From Bradyrhizobium viridifuturi (lineage in GTDB: Bacteria > Pseudomonadota > Alphaproteobacteria > Rhizobiales > Xanthobacteraceae), in contig NZ_LGTB01000047.1 in NCBI RefSeq assembly GCF_001238275.1, positions 1 to 64,000 on the forward strand: a stretch of 64,000 nt of DNA, read 5' to 3'. Shown in pieces: positions 26,051 to 33,628 of the stretch. Position numbers and translations under genes: made by a program. The notes below the pieces were generated by a model. It was not told where the DNA came from and searched no databases. It was given only the letters and a program-made list of their open reading frames with translations. How positions within the stretch are numbered: position 1 is the first letter of the stretch; every line of letters starts with the position of its first letter.

Positions 26051-26186
26051 CTGGCATAAGCCAGGACTCATTACCCCGAGCGATGATTGTTGGGCGACGC
26101 TGAGGCCCCATTCCCGCCTATCAGCAACTGCAGTGGCTATGGGTCCCTGCTTCCGTGCGCAATTGCGCACCAGGCAGGGACGACCG
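26051..26186. repeat. Palindromic repeat, copy 1 (GTGCGCAATTGCGCAC element)
   Basis: Starts with the small hairpin CCTGGC-ataa-GCCAGG and continues through GATTGTTGGGC. It ends in a large hairpin (26143-26182): outer arms GTCCCTGC and GCAGGGAC around the perfect 16-base palindrome GTGCGCAATTGCGCAC. A second copy of the same family lies at 27571-27694. The two copies bracket the carbonic anhydrase and SspB-like genes. The rest of 25801-26292 shows no gene. Confidence 0.82.
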
Positions 26187-26292
26187 TTGTGGCGGTGGCG
26201 ACCGCAAGCATGCGCATGCACGTCGTTGCGAAGAAGTTGCGCTTACCCTACAAATATCGCGCGGATGCGGTCCCTGTTCACGGAGAACCTTG

Positions 26293-27045
26293 ATGTGCGA
26301 GCTCTGCGACGTCACACCTTCCGGCCAGACCTCCCGACGATCCTTCCTCGCTGCCGCGGCGTGCACCGCCGCCAGTCTCGCATTCGCTGCCCCTGTCGCC
26401 GCCAAGGAGACAAAACCGCCGCCGAAGCCGCAGAACGTGCTGCCGCCGGACGCCGCGCTCGACCGGCTGGTGAAGGGCAATCTCCGCTATGTCGAAGGCA
26501 TTTCGCGGCGGCATGATTTCAAGCACGAGCGCGAGGCGCTGGCCGGCGGACAGAATCCGTTCGCCGGCATCCTGAGTTGCGCGGATTCCCGCATCGCGCC
26601 GGAGTACGCCTTCGACACCGGCCGCGGCGATCTGTTCGTCTGCCGTGTCGCCGGCAATTTCGCCAGCGACGAGATGGTCGCGAGCCTCGAATATGCGTCG
26701 TCGGTGCTCGGCGTGCCGCTGTTCATGGTACTCGGCCATGACAGCTGCGGGGCAGTCGACGCCGCGATCAAGTCGCTGAAGGACAACACCACCCTGCCCG
26801 GCCACCTGCCCTCGCTGGTCACTGCGATCGCGCCGGCGGTGAAGGCAACCGAGGGCAAGCCGGGCGACCACCTCGCCAACGCCATCAGGCAGAACGTCAT
26901 CGACAATGTCGCCAAGCTCAAGACGGCGACGCCGATCCTCAACGCCGCGGTCGATCAGGGCAAGCTCAGGATTGTCGGCGCGGTCTACCGGCTGACCGAC
27001 GGCAAGGTCGAGCTGGTCGCGGACGGCAAGCGGCCGGCGACTTGA
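26293..27045 (+). CDS. Tat-exported beta-carbonic anhydrase
   Basis: A 250-residue zinc enzyme that interconverts CO2 and bicarbonate. A twin-arginine signal ('TSRRSFLAAAACTAASLAFAAPVAA', RR at 15-16) indicates export in folded form to the periplasm. The beta-CA zinc ligands are visible: C96 and the D98/R100 dyad in 'SCADSR', H149 and C152 in 'GHDSCGA'. The N-terminal 'MCELCD' Cys pair is a recurring oddity of this subgroup. The start at 26293 follows GGAGAACCTTG; the open frame upstream lies in the repeat. The next gene, 66 bp downstream, encodes another exported protein. Confidence 0.93.
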   Translation: MCELCDVTPSGQTSRRSFLAAAACTAASLAFAAPVAAKETKPPPKPQNVLPPDAALDRLVKGNLRYVEGISRRHDFKHEREALAGGQNPFAGILSCADSRIAPEYAFDTGRGDLFVCRVAGNFASDEMVASLEYASSVLGVPLFMVLGHDSCGAVDAAIKSLKDNTTLPGHLPSLVTAIAPAVKATEGKPGDHLANAIRQNVIDNVAKLKTATPILNAAVDQGKLRIVGAVYRLTDGKVELVADGKRPAT

Positions 27046-27111
27046 ACCTCGGCGCGGCCTGCGACCACAGAAGCCAAGAACGACGTCGCGCGAGCGACAT
27101 GGAGAAGGCGG

Positions 27112-27501
27112 ATGTGGCGCGGGAGCGAATGGATAGCTGGAGTGCTGCTCCTGCTGGTTGCTTCGTTGCCGGCGCGCGCCGCCGTCGAGCCCTGCAATAC
27201 CACGCAGAAGCGGATCGAAATGACCGCGTTGCTCCGCCGCGCCGCGGAGGACCGGCCGGTCAACATCACCTTCGCAACCCGGGCCGACGGCGTAAGGCTG
27301 CCCGCCGCCGTGGTCGAGAAATATCCGGAGGAGATCACGATCATCCTGCAACACGAATTCGATCGCCTCGTGGTGAGCGATGACGGCTTCGAGGTCGGCG
27401 TCTGGTTCAATCGAAAATATGCCAGGCTGGCCGTGCCGTTCGACGCCGTCAGGAGCCTGTGGGACGGCAAGGTTCTGATGTGCACGAACGATCAAATGTA
27501 G
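27112..27501 (+). CDS. Exported SspB-like protein
   Basis: A 129-residue protein with an N-terminal signal peptide ('WIAGVLLLLVASLPARAA'). The mature part aligns by eye with the substrate-binding domain of alphaproteobacterial SspB, the ClpXP adaptor: 'VNITFATRADGVRLP', then 'KYPEEITIILQHEFDRLVV' and 'VGVWFNRKYARLAVPFDAVRSLWD'. The C-terminal XB tail that binds ClpX is absent. Cytoplasmic SspB has no signal peptide, so this appears to be a relocated SspB fold in the periplasm. Two cysteines (about 28 and 124) could form a disulphide. The ribosome site GGAGAAGGCGG directly precedes the ATG. Confidence 0.8.
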   Translation: MWRGSEWIAGVLLLLVASLPARAAVEPCNTTQKRIEMTALLRRAAEDRPVNITFATRADGVRLPAAVVEKYPEEITIILQHEFDRLVVSDDGFEVGVWFNRKYARLAVPFDAVRSLWDGKVLMCTNDQM

Positions 27502-27570
27502 GAAACAGTGGCACCCCGACGCGGAAGGCATGCAAGATCGCTCCGAGCACTCAGCGTCGTCACTGCGAAA

Positions 27571-27694
27571 GCAGGGACCCATAACCACGAATGCTGATTG
27601 TTGCGCATCGCCGGAACGACGAGCCCCGTTCACGACAACGGCCGCGGCGTATGGGTCCCTGCTCCGGTGCGCAATTGCGCACTAGGCAGCGACG
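27571..27694. repeat. Palindromic repeat, copy 2 (GTGCGCAATTGCGCAC element)
   Basis: Bounded on the left by GCAGGGACCCATA (27571-27583) and repeated as its exact inverse TATGGGTCCCTGC (27650-27662). It then carries the same GTGCGCAATTGCGCAC palindrome (27667-27682) and AGGCAGCGACG as copy 1. It occupies most of the interval between the SspB-like gene and the convergent hydratase gene. Confidence 0.82.
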
Positions 27695-27735
27695 CCATCT
27701 TTATTTGGAGACGAGCCCGCCAACCCAACTTCACA

Positions 27736-28554
27736 TCAGGTGAACGTCGCTTCCACCTTGCCGAGCCCGTCGAGCTCCATCACGACCACGTCGCCCGGCT
27801 TAAGCCACACCGTCTTGACCAGGCTGCCGGTCATGACGATCTGGCCGGCATGCAGGCCACGGCCCTCGGCGGCGAGATGATTGGCAAGCCAGGCGAGCGC
27901 GTTGTGCGGATGGCCGAGCACGTCGGCGCCGGTGCCGCGTCCCTCCTCCTTGCCATTGACCATCGCGCGTCCCACGACGTCGCGCAGATCGGGCGCAGTG
28001 ATGCGCGGCACGGCCTCGCCGAGCACACAGCCGGCGGCGAAGAAATCGTCGGCGATCAATGTCGGCGCGCCGAGCGTCTCCCATTTGACATAACGGTCGT
28101 CGACGATCTCGATCGCGGGATAGTAGGCCTCGATCGCCTCCGCGACCCATTCGGCGGTGAATGGCGCTTCGCTCGCAGCCAGATTACGCGCCAGCTTCAC
28201 CGCGATCTCGCATTCGACGCCGACATGGACGAAGTCGGCCGCCGGCAGCCGCACGCCACTGTCATGCACGAGCTTCTCGAACACGCCACCGCCGCAGGGG
28301 TGCGGGATGTTGATGTACTCCTGCATCACCGCGCTGGTGCAGCCGATCTTGTAGCCGACGAGGCTGCCGACCTGCGGCTGCAGCAGATCATGCAGCGCGT
28401 ACTGCACCTGGTAGCCTTCGGCCTCGTCGAGCGGCACGACGTCTTTCGGAAGCGCCTTGAGCGGCGCGCGGCTGCGACGCGCGCTGGCAATCGCCTTTGC
28501 GGCCGCGAGGACCCGATCCATCTGCGCAGCCTCCCTGATGCTGTGTCTGCTCAC
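27736..28554 (-). CDS. 2-oxopent-4-enoate hydratase/4-oxalocrotonate decarboxylase-family enzyme
   Basis: A 272-residue member of the fumarylacetoacetase-like hydratase superfamily. Visible features are 'VGYKIGCTSAVMQEYINIPHP' (substrate loop), 'VGVECEIAVKLARNL' with the metal-binding Glu residues (ExE type), 'AIEIVDDRYVKWETL', and the C-terminal 'GQIVMTGSLVKTVWLKPGDVVVMELDGLGKVEATFT'. Such enzymes hydrate or decarboxylate meta-cleavage products of aromatic catabolism. No other pathway genes are adjacent, so the substrate is uncertain. Confidence 0.88.
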   Translation of the reverse strand: MSRHSIREAAQMDRVLAAAKAIASARRSRAPLKALPKDVVPLDEAEGYQVQYALHDLLQPQVGSLVGYKIGCTSAVMQEYINIPHPCGGGVFEKLVHDSGVRLPAADFVHVGVECEIAVKLARNLAASEAPFTAEWVAEAIEAYYPAIEIVDDRYVKWETLGAPTLIADDFFAAGCVLGEAVPRITAPDLRDVVGRAMVNGKEEGRGTGADVLGHPHNALAWLANHLAAEGRGLHAGQIVMTGSLVKTVWLKPGDVVVMELDGLGKVEATFT

Positions 28555-28608
28555 GGCAATTCAGCACTCGCCGACGTGTCTGGCAAGCGTGCCGGACGGA
28601 AGGGGCCG

Positions 28609-29637
28609 TCAGGTTTTGACCAGGCCGAGCCTGATCAGGCTTTCGGCGGTCGCGAGGATCATCTCCTCATTGCCGCGCGGCTTCCAGCCGAGCAGGTTCT
28701 GCGCCTTGGAGCTCGTCGAGCGGCGCACCTTGCCGAGCAGCGGCAGGGCGGCGCGCGCCAGCGGATTGCGCCGTGCGGCGAGCCGCATCATCCAGTCCGG
28801 CGCCTGGAACCGGGGCACGCGCCGCGCCTTGCCGCCGAGCTTCCTGCGCAGCAGGCGGGCCACCTGCAGCACCGACATGGTCTCGCCGGCGACCGCGAGG
28901 AACCGCTCCCCCTTGGCCCTCGGCGAAGTCATGGCGCGCAGGTGCAGGTCGGCAACATCGCGGACGTCGACGAGACCGAAATGGATCCGCGGCACCGCCG
29001 GCATCGCGCCGTCGAGCAGCGACTTGATGATGCCGATCGACTCGGAGAAATCGGGACCGAGCGCCGGGCCGAACACGGCGGTCGGATTGACCACGGCAAG
29101 CTCGAGGCCATTGCCCTCGCGCGCGACGAAATCCCAGGCGGCGCGCTCGGCCAGTGTCTTGGACTTCGGATAGGCCTGCACGTCGGGGCCCTTGAGATTG
29201 GTCCAGACGGTTTCGTCGAACGGCTTGGCTTGCGGCGGATGGCCATAGCCGATCGCCGCAAACGACGACGTCACGACGACGCGTTTGACGCCGGCCTCGC
29301 GCGCCGCGCGCAACACCCGCAGCGTGCCTTCCCGCGCCGGAACGATCAGCTCGTTCTCGTCGTCCGGCACATGGGAGCCGAGCGGCGATGCAACATGCAG
29401 CACGTAATCGCATCCGCTGGCCGCCTCGCGCCAGCCGTCATCGCGCGTCAGGTCCGCGGTCACGAAGCCGATCTGGTCGGCCGTATCAGCGCCGCCTTCG
29501 CGCAGCATCGCGATCACGTCCTTGCTACGGTCCGGATTGCGCACCGTGGTGCGTACCGCATGCCCATCGGCCAGCAGTTGCAGAATGGTATGCACGCCGA
29601 TGAAACCCGTTCCGCCCGTGACCAACACCGTGCTCAT
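28609..29637 (-). CDS. NAD(P)-dependent epimerase / dihydroflavonol-4-reductase-like SDR
   Basis: A 342-residue extended SDR. The N-terminal 'VLVTGGTGFIGVHTILQLLADGHAV' is the cofactor fold, 'DYVLHVASPLGSH' the adenine-side motif, and 'YPKSKTLAERAAWDF' the catalytic YxxxK (near residue 165). Together with 'LELAVVNPTAVFGPALG' these place it in the aldehyde/flavonoid reductase-like branch. The start at 29637 is the natural family N-terminus. It diverges from an HxlR-type regulator 95 bp away, the common arrangement for an inducible oxidoreductase. Confidence 0.92.
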   Translation of the reverse strand: MSTVLVTGGTGFIGVHTILQLLADGHAVRTTVRNPDRSKDVIAMLREGGADTADQIGFVTADLTRDDGWREAASGCDYVLHVASPLGSHVPDDENELIVPAREGTLRVLRAAREAGVKRVVVTSSFAAIGYGHPPQAKPFDETVWTNLKGPDVQAYPKSKTLAERAAWDFVAREGNGLELAVVNPTAVFGPALGPDFSESIGIIKSLLDGAMPAVPRIHFGLVDVRDVADLHLRAMTSPRAKGERFLAVAGETMSVLQVARLLRRKLGGKARRVPRFQAPDWMMRLAARRNPLARAALPLLGKVRRSTSSKAQNLLGWKPRGNEEMILATAESLIRLGLVKT

Positions 29638-29732
29638 GTCCTCGCCCTTTCGATGGTTCGTCGGGGTCGGACATCGCAATGCCCACCCTGCACAGGCCGC
29701 ATCTGGTCACTATCTCTGCTCGAGCAAGTAGA

Positions 29733-30161
29733 ATGAAAATCGAGACCGGTATGGAAAACAATACCAGTGATGTGTGTGACGGCGGTGACTGCGACCGCTG
29801 CCCCACCGACCCGACTTTGCTGATCGACTCCAAGCAGGCGATCCACGCGCTCAGCGGCAAGTGGAAGCTCGAGATCCTGTTCACGCTGATGCACGGCGGC
29901 GTGCGGTTCGGCGCGCTACGTCGCGCGCTGGTGCCGATCACCCAGCATATGCTCACTGCGCAACTGCGCGAGCTCGAGCGCGACGGGCTGGTGGCGCGCA
30001 AGGTGCTGGCCGAGAAGCCGCTGCAGGTCGAATACGAGCTGACGGATTCGGCCTGGGGCCTGACGCCGGCTTTCCGCGAATTGCTGGCGTGGTCGAAGAC
30101 TTACGGTCCGCGCCGCAGCACCGCGGCAAGCGAGGCGGCACTCGAAGCCGGGCTGGCCTGA
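29733..30161 (+). CDS. HxlR-family transcriptional regulator
   Basis: About 142 residues. The winged HTH of the HxlR/MarR-like group is seen in 'AIHALSGKWKLEILFTLMHGGVRFGALRRALVPITQHMLTAQLRELERDGLVARKV', followed by 'PLQVEYELTDSAWGLTPAFREL'. The N-terminus is Cys/Asp-rich ('DVCDGGDCDRCPTDP'), with three to four cysteines that could sense redox or electrophiles as in other HxlR regulators. Start codon uncertain: 29733 or 29751. Divergent from the epimerase-like gene, its likely target. Confidence 0.9.
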   Translation: MKIETGMENNTSDVCDGGDCDRCPTDPTLLIDSKQAIHALSGKWKLEILFTLMHGGVRFGALRRALVPITQHMLTAQLRELERDGLVARKVLAEKPLQVEYELTDSAWGLTPAFRELLAWSKTYGPRRSTAASEAALEAGLA

Positions 30162-30188
30162 ATGTCGCCTCGCCTTTAGATCGACGGG

Positions 30189-30995
30189 TCACCGCATACC
30201 AAGCGCCTGCCGGATCGCGATCTCGACTGGAGAGTACGCACCGTCCTGACGCGCGAGCCGGTAAGGCTCGCCGGAACCGAGCGCCGGCTGAGCCATGAAG
30301 CGCGGCCGCTTGCCCCGGTGCTTCTGCGCGGCATGCACCAGGAACGGATGGCACAGATAGACCGTGCCCGCCTCGCCGGTCGCCAGCGCAAGCTCGCAGT
30401 CGGCGCCCATGTGCTCGAGGTTCATCCGCGCACGTCCGGCCTCTCCGGCCGGCGCGAGGTAGCGCGCCATCGGCAGATGCGAGCCGACCCTGATCCGGGT
30501 CGGCGCATCGTCCTCGCCGACATCGGAGAACAGGAACAGCATCAACAGCGCGCGGCCGCGCGAGTTGACGTTGACCCGCCAGGTGGAGAAGTCGCTCCGC
30601 TCGTCCGGATCGCAGTCCTCGCCGGGAAAGCTGACATCGACATGCCAGCCGGCGTCGCCGGGATCATCCGGATGCGGGAAGCGCACCGGAAAGGTCCCGA
30701 TGTTGTGGCGCGGAGACCAACGGCCGGAACCGGCGATCTGGTCGAATGCGCGATGCAGCACCGGCGTGTTGATCGCCTGCCGGAACGGTTCCTCGCCGTA
30801 GCCGGGCAGCCGCACCACCGGGCGCGTCCATGTCGATGGATCGTGCTCGCTGCACGGAAGATCCCGCCACATGATGGCGCGGCCAGCATAGGCGAGTTCG
30901 CGGGGGAAGGCGTTGTCGATCCTGACAAAGCCCTGTTCGATGAATTGCGCGATTTGCGCGTCGCTCAGCGCACGCGCGTCGTCGGGGTGAATCAT
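30189..30995 (-). CDS. Phytanoyl-CoA dioxygenase-family (PhyH) protein
   Basis: A 268-residue Fe(II)/2-oxoglutarate-dependent dioxygenase. The HxD half of the iron triad is in 'AGWHVDVSFPGED' (near 118-120) and the distal His is in 'GEAGTVYLCHPFLVHAAQKHRG'. The 2-oxoglutarate-binding Arg is likely in 'KRPRFMAQPAL'. The N-terminal 'SDAQIAQFIEQGFVRIDNAFP' is the usual PhyH entry helix. The substrate is unknown; bacterial members hydroxylate many small molecules. The gene stands alone, convergent with the HxlR gene. Confidence 0.88.
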   Translation of the reverse strand: MIHPDDARALSDAQIAQFIEQGFVRIDNAFPRELAYAGRAIMWRDLPCSEHDPSTWTRPVVRLPGYGEEPFRQAINTPVLHRAFDQIAGSGRWSPRHNIGTFPVRFPHPDDPGDAGWHVDVSFPGEDCDPDERSDFSTWRVNVNSRGRALLMLFLFSDVGEDDAPTRIRVGSHLPMARYLAPAGEAGRARMNLEHMGADCELALATGEAGTVYLCHPFLVHAAQKHRGKRPRFMAQPALGSGEPYRLARQDGAYSPVEIAIRQALGMR

Positions 30996-31233
30996 GATTG
31001 TCTCTCAAACTGTCGCCAGCCATCGATGGTCCGCGCTGCGCGGAACCTGGCCGGCCCATTCGGATCACTGGACTCCCACGAGCCCATGCTCGCGGGGAAC
31101 GATCAGCGTTTCCTGTCGGAAACGGGATCAGTCCAGGAAGAAGACCGATGCGATGTTGAGAGTACGTGTCATCATGGCGGCGCGAACCTACGACCGGTGC
31201 GCGCCGGAATCAATCAGGAGTGGCCAGCCGCCA
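30996..31233. other. Intergenic region between the PhyH and dksA genes
   Basis: Both genes lie on the minus strand; the region must hold the PhyH promoter and the dksA 3' end. I see no gene, strong hairpin or repeat in it. Confidence 0.4.
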
Positions 31234-31644
31234 CTATTCGTCGCGATAGACCTTCTCGCGCTTCTCGTGGCGTTCCTGCGCCTCCACCGACAGCGTTGCG
31301 ATCGGGCGGGCTTCGAGCCGCTTCAGCGAGATCGGGTCACCGGTCTCCTCGCAATAGCCGTAGGTGTTGTCTTCGATGCGCTGGAGCGCCGCGTCGATCT
31401 TCGAGATCAGCTTGCGCTGACGGTCGCGGGCACGGAGTTCGATCGCGCGGTCGGTTTCCGAGGAAGCTCGGTCCGCGAGGTCGGGGTGATTGACGTTCTC
31501 TTCCTGCAACGTCTGCAGCGTGACCTTCGATTCGCGGAGGATCTCATCCTTCCAGGCCAGCAGCTTGGCGCGGAAATAGTCGCGCTGCCGCTCATTCATG
31601 AAAGGCTCTTTTTCAGTCGGCCGGTAGTTCTTCAGCTTTTCCAA
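31234..31644 (-). CDS. dksA: RNA polymerase-binding regulator DksA, zinc-ligand-poor form
   Basis: DksA enters the secondary channel of RNA polymerase and works with ppGpp to retune transcription. The 136-residue protein has the coiled-coil helices ('REYF/RDYFRAKLLAWKDEILRES' to 'DRASSETDRAIELRARDRQRKLISKI') with the tip Asp-Ala-like 'DLADRASSE'. The C-terminal 'YGYCEETGDPISLKRLEARP' domain follows. Only one of the four zinc-finger cysteines remains: CxxC is C-E-E-T, and the distal pair is replaced in 'LSVEAQ'. Single-Cys DksA is known to function in Rhodobacter. The TTG at 31644 gives the alphaproteobacterial N-terminus; ATG at 31599 is an alternative. Confidence 0.93.
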   Translation of the reverse strand: MEKLKNYRPTEKEPFMNERQRDYFRAKLLAWKDEILRESKVTLQTLQEENVNHPDLADRASSETDRAIELRARDRQRKLISKIDAALQRIEDNTYGYCEETGDPISLKRLEARPIATLSVEAQERHEKREKVYRDE

Positions 31645-31809
31645 AGGCAGCCATGTCCCTGTGAGGCGGAGGGAACAGGACCCCTCCGCGCGGCGCCTTA
31701 TATAGCCACGTCATGTGACAGACAATATCTGCCACCGCGAAAGGAGGGCCGCCCCCAAGGCCTTGCACAGGCAAACTTATCCGCCCTGCCTGGGGGCCGC
31801 CCCGCCCCC

Positions 31810-32419
31810 TCAATAGCCGACCGTGAAACGCTGCCGCAGATGGGCCGGACGCTCGATTTCGTCGGCGAGTGCAACTGCGAAATCCTCGAACGAGATCGAG
31901 CTTTTGCCGTCGGCGGCGGTCAGAAGCTGGTCGGTCCCGAGCCGGAACTTGCCGGTCCGCTCACCCGCCACGAACAGCGCCGAGGGAGACAAAAAGGTCC
32001 AGTTCAGGTCGCTTTCGCGGCGCAGCAGGTCAAGGAATTCGGCCCCCTTCGAGGCTTCGGCCTTGTACTGGGGCGGGAAGTTCGGGGTGGTCACCAGGCG
32101 GACGCCGGGGGCCACTTCGAGGCTGCCGGCGCCGCCGACCACGAGATAGCGGCCGACCCCGGAGCTTGGCTGCCCCGATCAGCGTGAGGGGGTCGCTGAC
32201 CGAGAAATGGACGGAACTGATCGCGGCATCGTGCCCGGCCCACAGCGCTGCGAGGCCCGCCTGGTCGTTCACGTCCCCCTTCCTGGCGGTCACGCCCGGC
32301 AGGGTCGCGATCTTCTCCGGATTGCGGGCGATGGCGGTGACGGCATGGCCGCGGCGGGCCAGTTCCGCCGTGATGCGCGAGCCGGCCTGGCCGGATGCGC
32401 CGGCGATGGCGATCTTCAT
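31810..32419 (-). pseudogene. NAD(P)H-binding (NmrA/YwnB-like) oxidoreductase, frame broken once
   Basis: The first frame encodes 'MKIAIAGASGQAGSRITAELARRGHAVTAIARNP' (Rossmann fold, GxxGxxG) through 'TLIGAAK'. The second frame continues with 'GVGRYLVVGGAGSLEVAPGVRLV', 'ASKGAEFLDLLRRESDLNWTFLSPSALFV' and 'FTVGY'. The switch is at about 32155-32170, and removing one base makes the whole span 203 codons including the stop (202 residues), the normal family length. It diverges from an HxlR gene 103 bp away, a frequent regulator-target pair for quinone or flavin stress enzymes. It is a real gene whose integrity depends on one base. Confidence 0.8.
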
Positions 32420-32522
32420 CTCAAGTCTCCGATTGGTAGTTTCCGATGGTGACTAGATAGCGAAATGGATGTAGGTGTGAAGAAGACACTCTTGTCTCAC
32501 CTGATTACGCCGGAGTAACCCG

Positions 32523-32909
32523 ATGAAAGCCTCGAGCCTGAAGCCGGACGCCTATGCCGCCAATTGCCCGACGCGGCAGATCCTCGACCGGGTCGGCGAC
32601 AAATGGGCGGTGCTGATCCTGCTGCTGCTGCGCAGCGAGCCGATGCGCTTCAACCAGCTTCGCCGCGCCATTGAGGGCATTTCGCAGAAGATGCTGTCGC
32701 AGGTGCTGAAGAGCCTGGAGCGTGACGGGCTGCTGCGCCGCCGCGCGATCGCAACCGTTCCCGTCACCGTCGAGTATTCGATCACGCCGCTCGGATCGAC
32801 ACTCGCCGAGGCGGTCGATCCGCTGCGTGACTGGGCCGAGCAGAATCTGAAGGAGGTGCTGGCTGCGCAACGCCGCTACGATCAGCAGCGCAAGGCACTG
32901 GCGGCCTGA
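32523..32909 (+). CDS. HxlR-family transcriptional regulator
   Basis: A 128-residue winged HTH protein: 'NCPTRQILDRVGDKWAVLILLLLRSEPMRFNQLRRAIEGISQKMLSQVLKSLERDGLLRRR', then 'VTVEYSITPLGSTLAEAVDPL'. The conserved Cys near the N-terminus ('AANCPTRQ', about residue 15) is the redox- or electrophile-sensing cysteine of HypR/YodB-like regulators. It is divergent from the broken NAD(P)H-binding oxidoreductase and likely controls it. Confidence 0.93.
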   Translation: MKASSLKPDAYAANCPTRQILDRVGDKWAVLILLLLRSEPMRFNQLRRAIEGISQKMLSQVLKSLERDGLLRRRAIATVPVTVEYSITPLGSTLAEAVDPLRDWAEQNLKEVLAAQRRYDQQRKALAA

Positions 32910-32950
32910 GGCGATGGCGGCGTGAAACAGGTCAGGCGATCAAGAGGCGC

Positions 32951-33370
32951 CTAGTATTGCCCGGCCTTGGCGAGCTCGACTTCGACGCGCAGCTCGATCT
33001 CACCGAGCACGGCATCGAGGCCGGGATCGCCGGAGGATTCCTTGAGGCTCGCCGCGGCATCGCGCAGCCGGTTCACGGTCGAGGAATCGAAATTGCCGGA
33101 CAGCAGTCCGAGCTTGAGCGCGTCGAGCACGTCGAGAGCGCCCTTGCCGCGGGCCACCGAGCGCTTGCGGCGTTCGGTCGGGTCCTCGACGCCCTGCAGC
33201 GCGAGAAGCGCATCGAGGCTGGCGGCGGCCTTTGGTGCTGAGGTGGAGCGAACCTCCTCCTGCGCGCTCGTTGCATCCGGCAGCGAGAAGCCGCTCGACG
33301 AGGTGCGCCGCGTGGCGCTGGTGGACGTGCCAAGCGTGGTGCCGTTCGGTCCGTAGATGCGCATCGCCAT
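32951..33370 (-). CDS. fliX: Flagellar assembly regulator FliX
   Basis: A 139-residue protein with the FliX arrangement: a Ser/Thr-rich N-terminus starting 'MAMRIYGPNGTTLG', then 'LDALLALQGVEDPTERRKRSVARGKGALDVLDALKLGLLSG' and a C-terminal helix 'GLDAVLGEIELRVEVELAKAGQY'. In Caulobacter, FliX couples basal-body assembly to the sigma-54 activator FlbD. As there, it is encoded divergently from flgI. The match at 'RRxRSVxRGxxxLDxLDxLKxGLL' is specific enough for confident naming. Confidence 0.92.
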   Translation of the reverse strand: MAMRIYGPNGTTLGTSTSATRRTSSSGFSLPDATSAQEEVRSTSAPKAAASLDALLALQGVEDPTERRKRSVARGKGALDVLDALKLGLLSGNFDSSTVNRLRDAAASLKESSGDPGLDAVLGEIELRVEVELAKAGQY

Positions 33371-33543
33371 GATCCCGCAGGCCTGAATGCCGCGAGCATC
33401 GCCGTTTTATGGTTAACGATGCGTAAACGACCCGGCAATTTCTGCCGCCGCACGGCAGTTTCGCGCTCCCTGGCCAACCGCAGCCAAACGGGAGCCAGAC
33501 AATTTCGATAAATATATCAATACATTGCCCCAACAAAACGAAG

Positions 33544-33558
33544 TGGCACGCAGATCGC
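33544..33558 (+). promoter_or_regulatory. Sigma-54 promoter for flgI-flgJ-flbY
   Basis: TGGCACGCAGATCGC has the GG-N10-GC spacing and full TGGCACG -24 block. The predicted start is near 33569, about 60 bases before the flgI ATG. The neighbouring AT-rich block (ATAAATATATCAATACATTG, about 33510-33529) is a likely bending site between an upstream activator and the promoter. Confidence 0.85.
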
Positions 33559-33567
33559 ATGGTTAAT

Positions 33568-33604
33568 GGCGGATCGCCGTCATGGGAGTGTCGCGTGATC
33601 CGCC
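33568..33604 (+). promoter_or_regulatory. flgI leader hairpin with TGGGAG apical loop
   Basis: GGCGGATC (33568-33575) pairs perfectly with GATCCGCC (33597-33604). Inside, CA-TGGGAG-TG (33581-33590) puts the same six-base TGGGAG in the tip as in the two flgF leader hairpins. The predicted transcript begins at the left arm. The Shine-Dalgarno sequence GAGGGGAGC follows at 33614-33622. Confidence 0.5.
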
Positions 33605-33628
33605 AGTGAGTTTGAGGGGAGCATCAGG

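Noticed and set aside
26278..27633. Minus-strand frame of 451 codons
   Set aside because: Antisense to the carbonic anhydrase and SspB-like genes, both of which have strong family evidence.
27598..29736. Long plus-strand frame of 712 codons
   Set aside because: Antisense to the hydratase and epimerase genes, both with clear family motifs; composition is Arg/His/Gly-rich, typical of a high-GC shadow frame.
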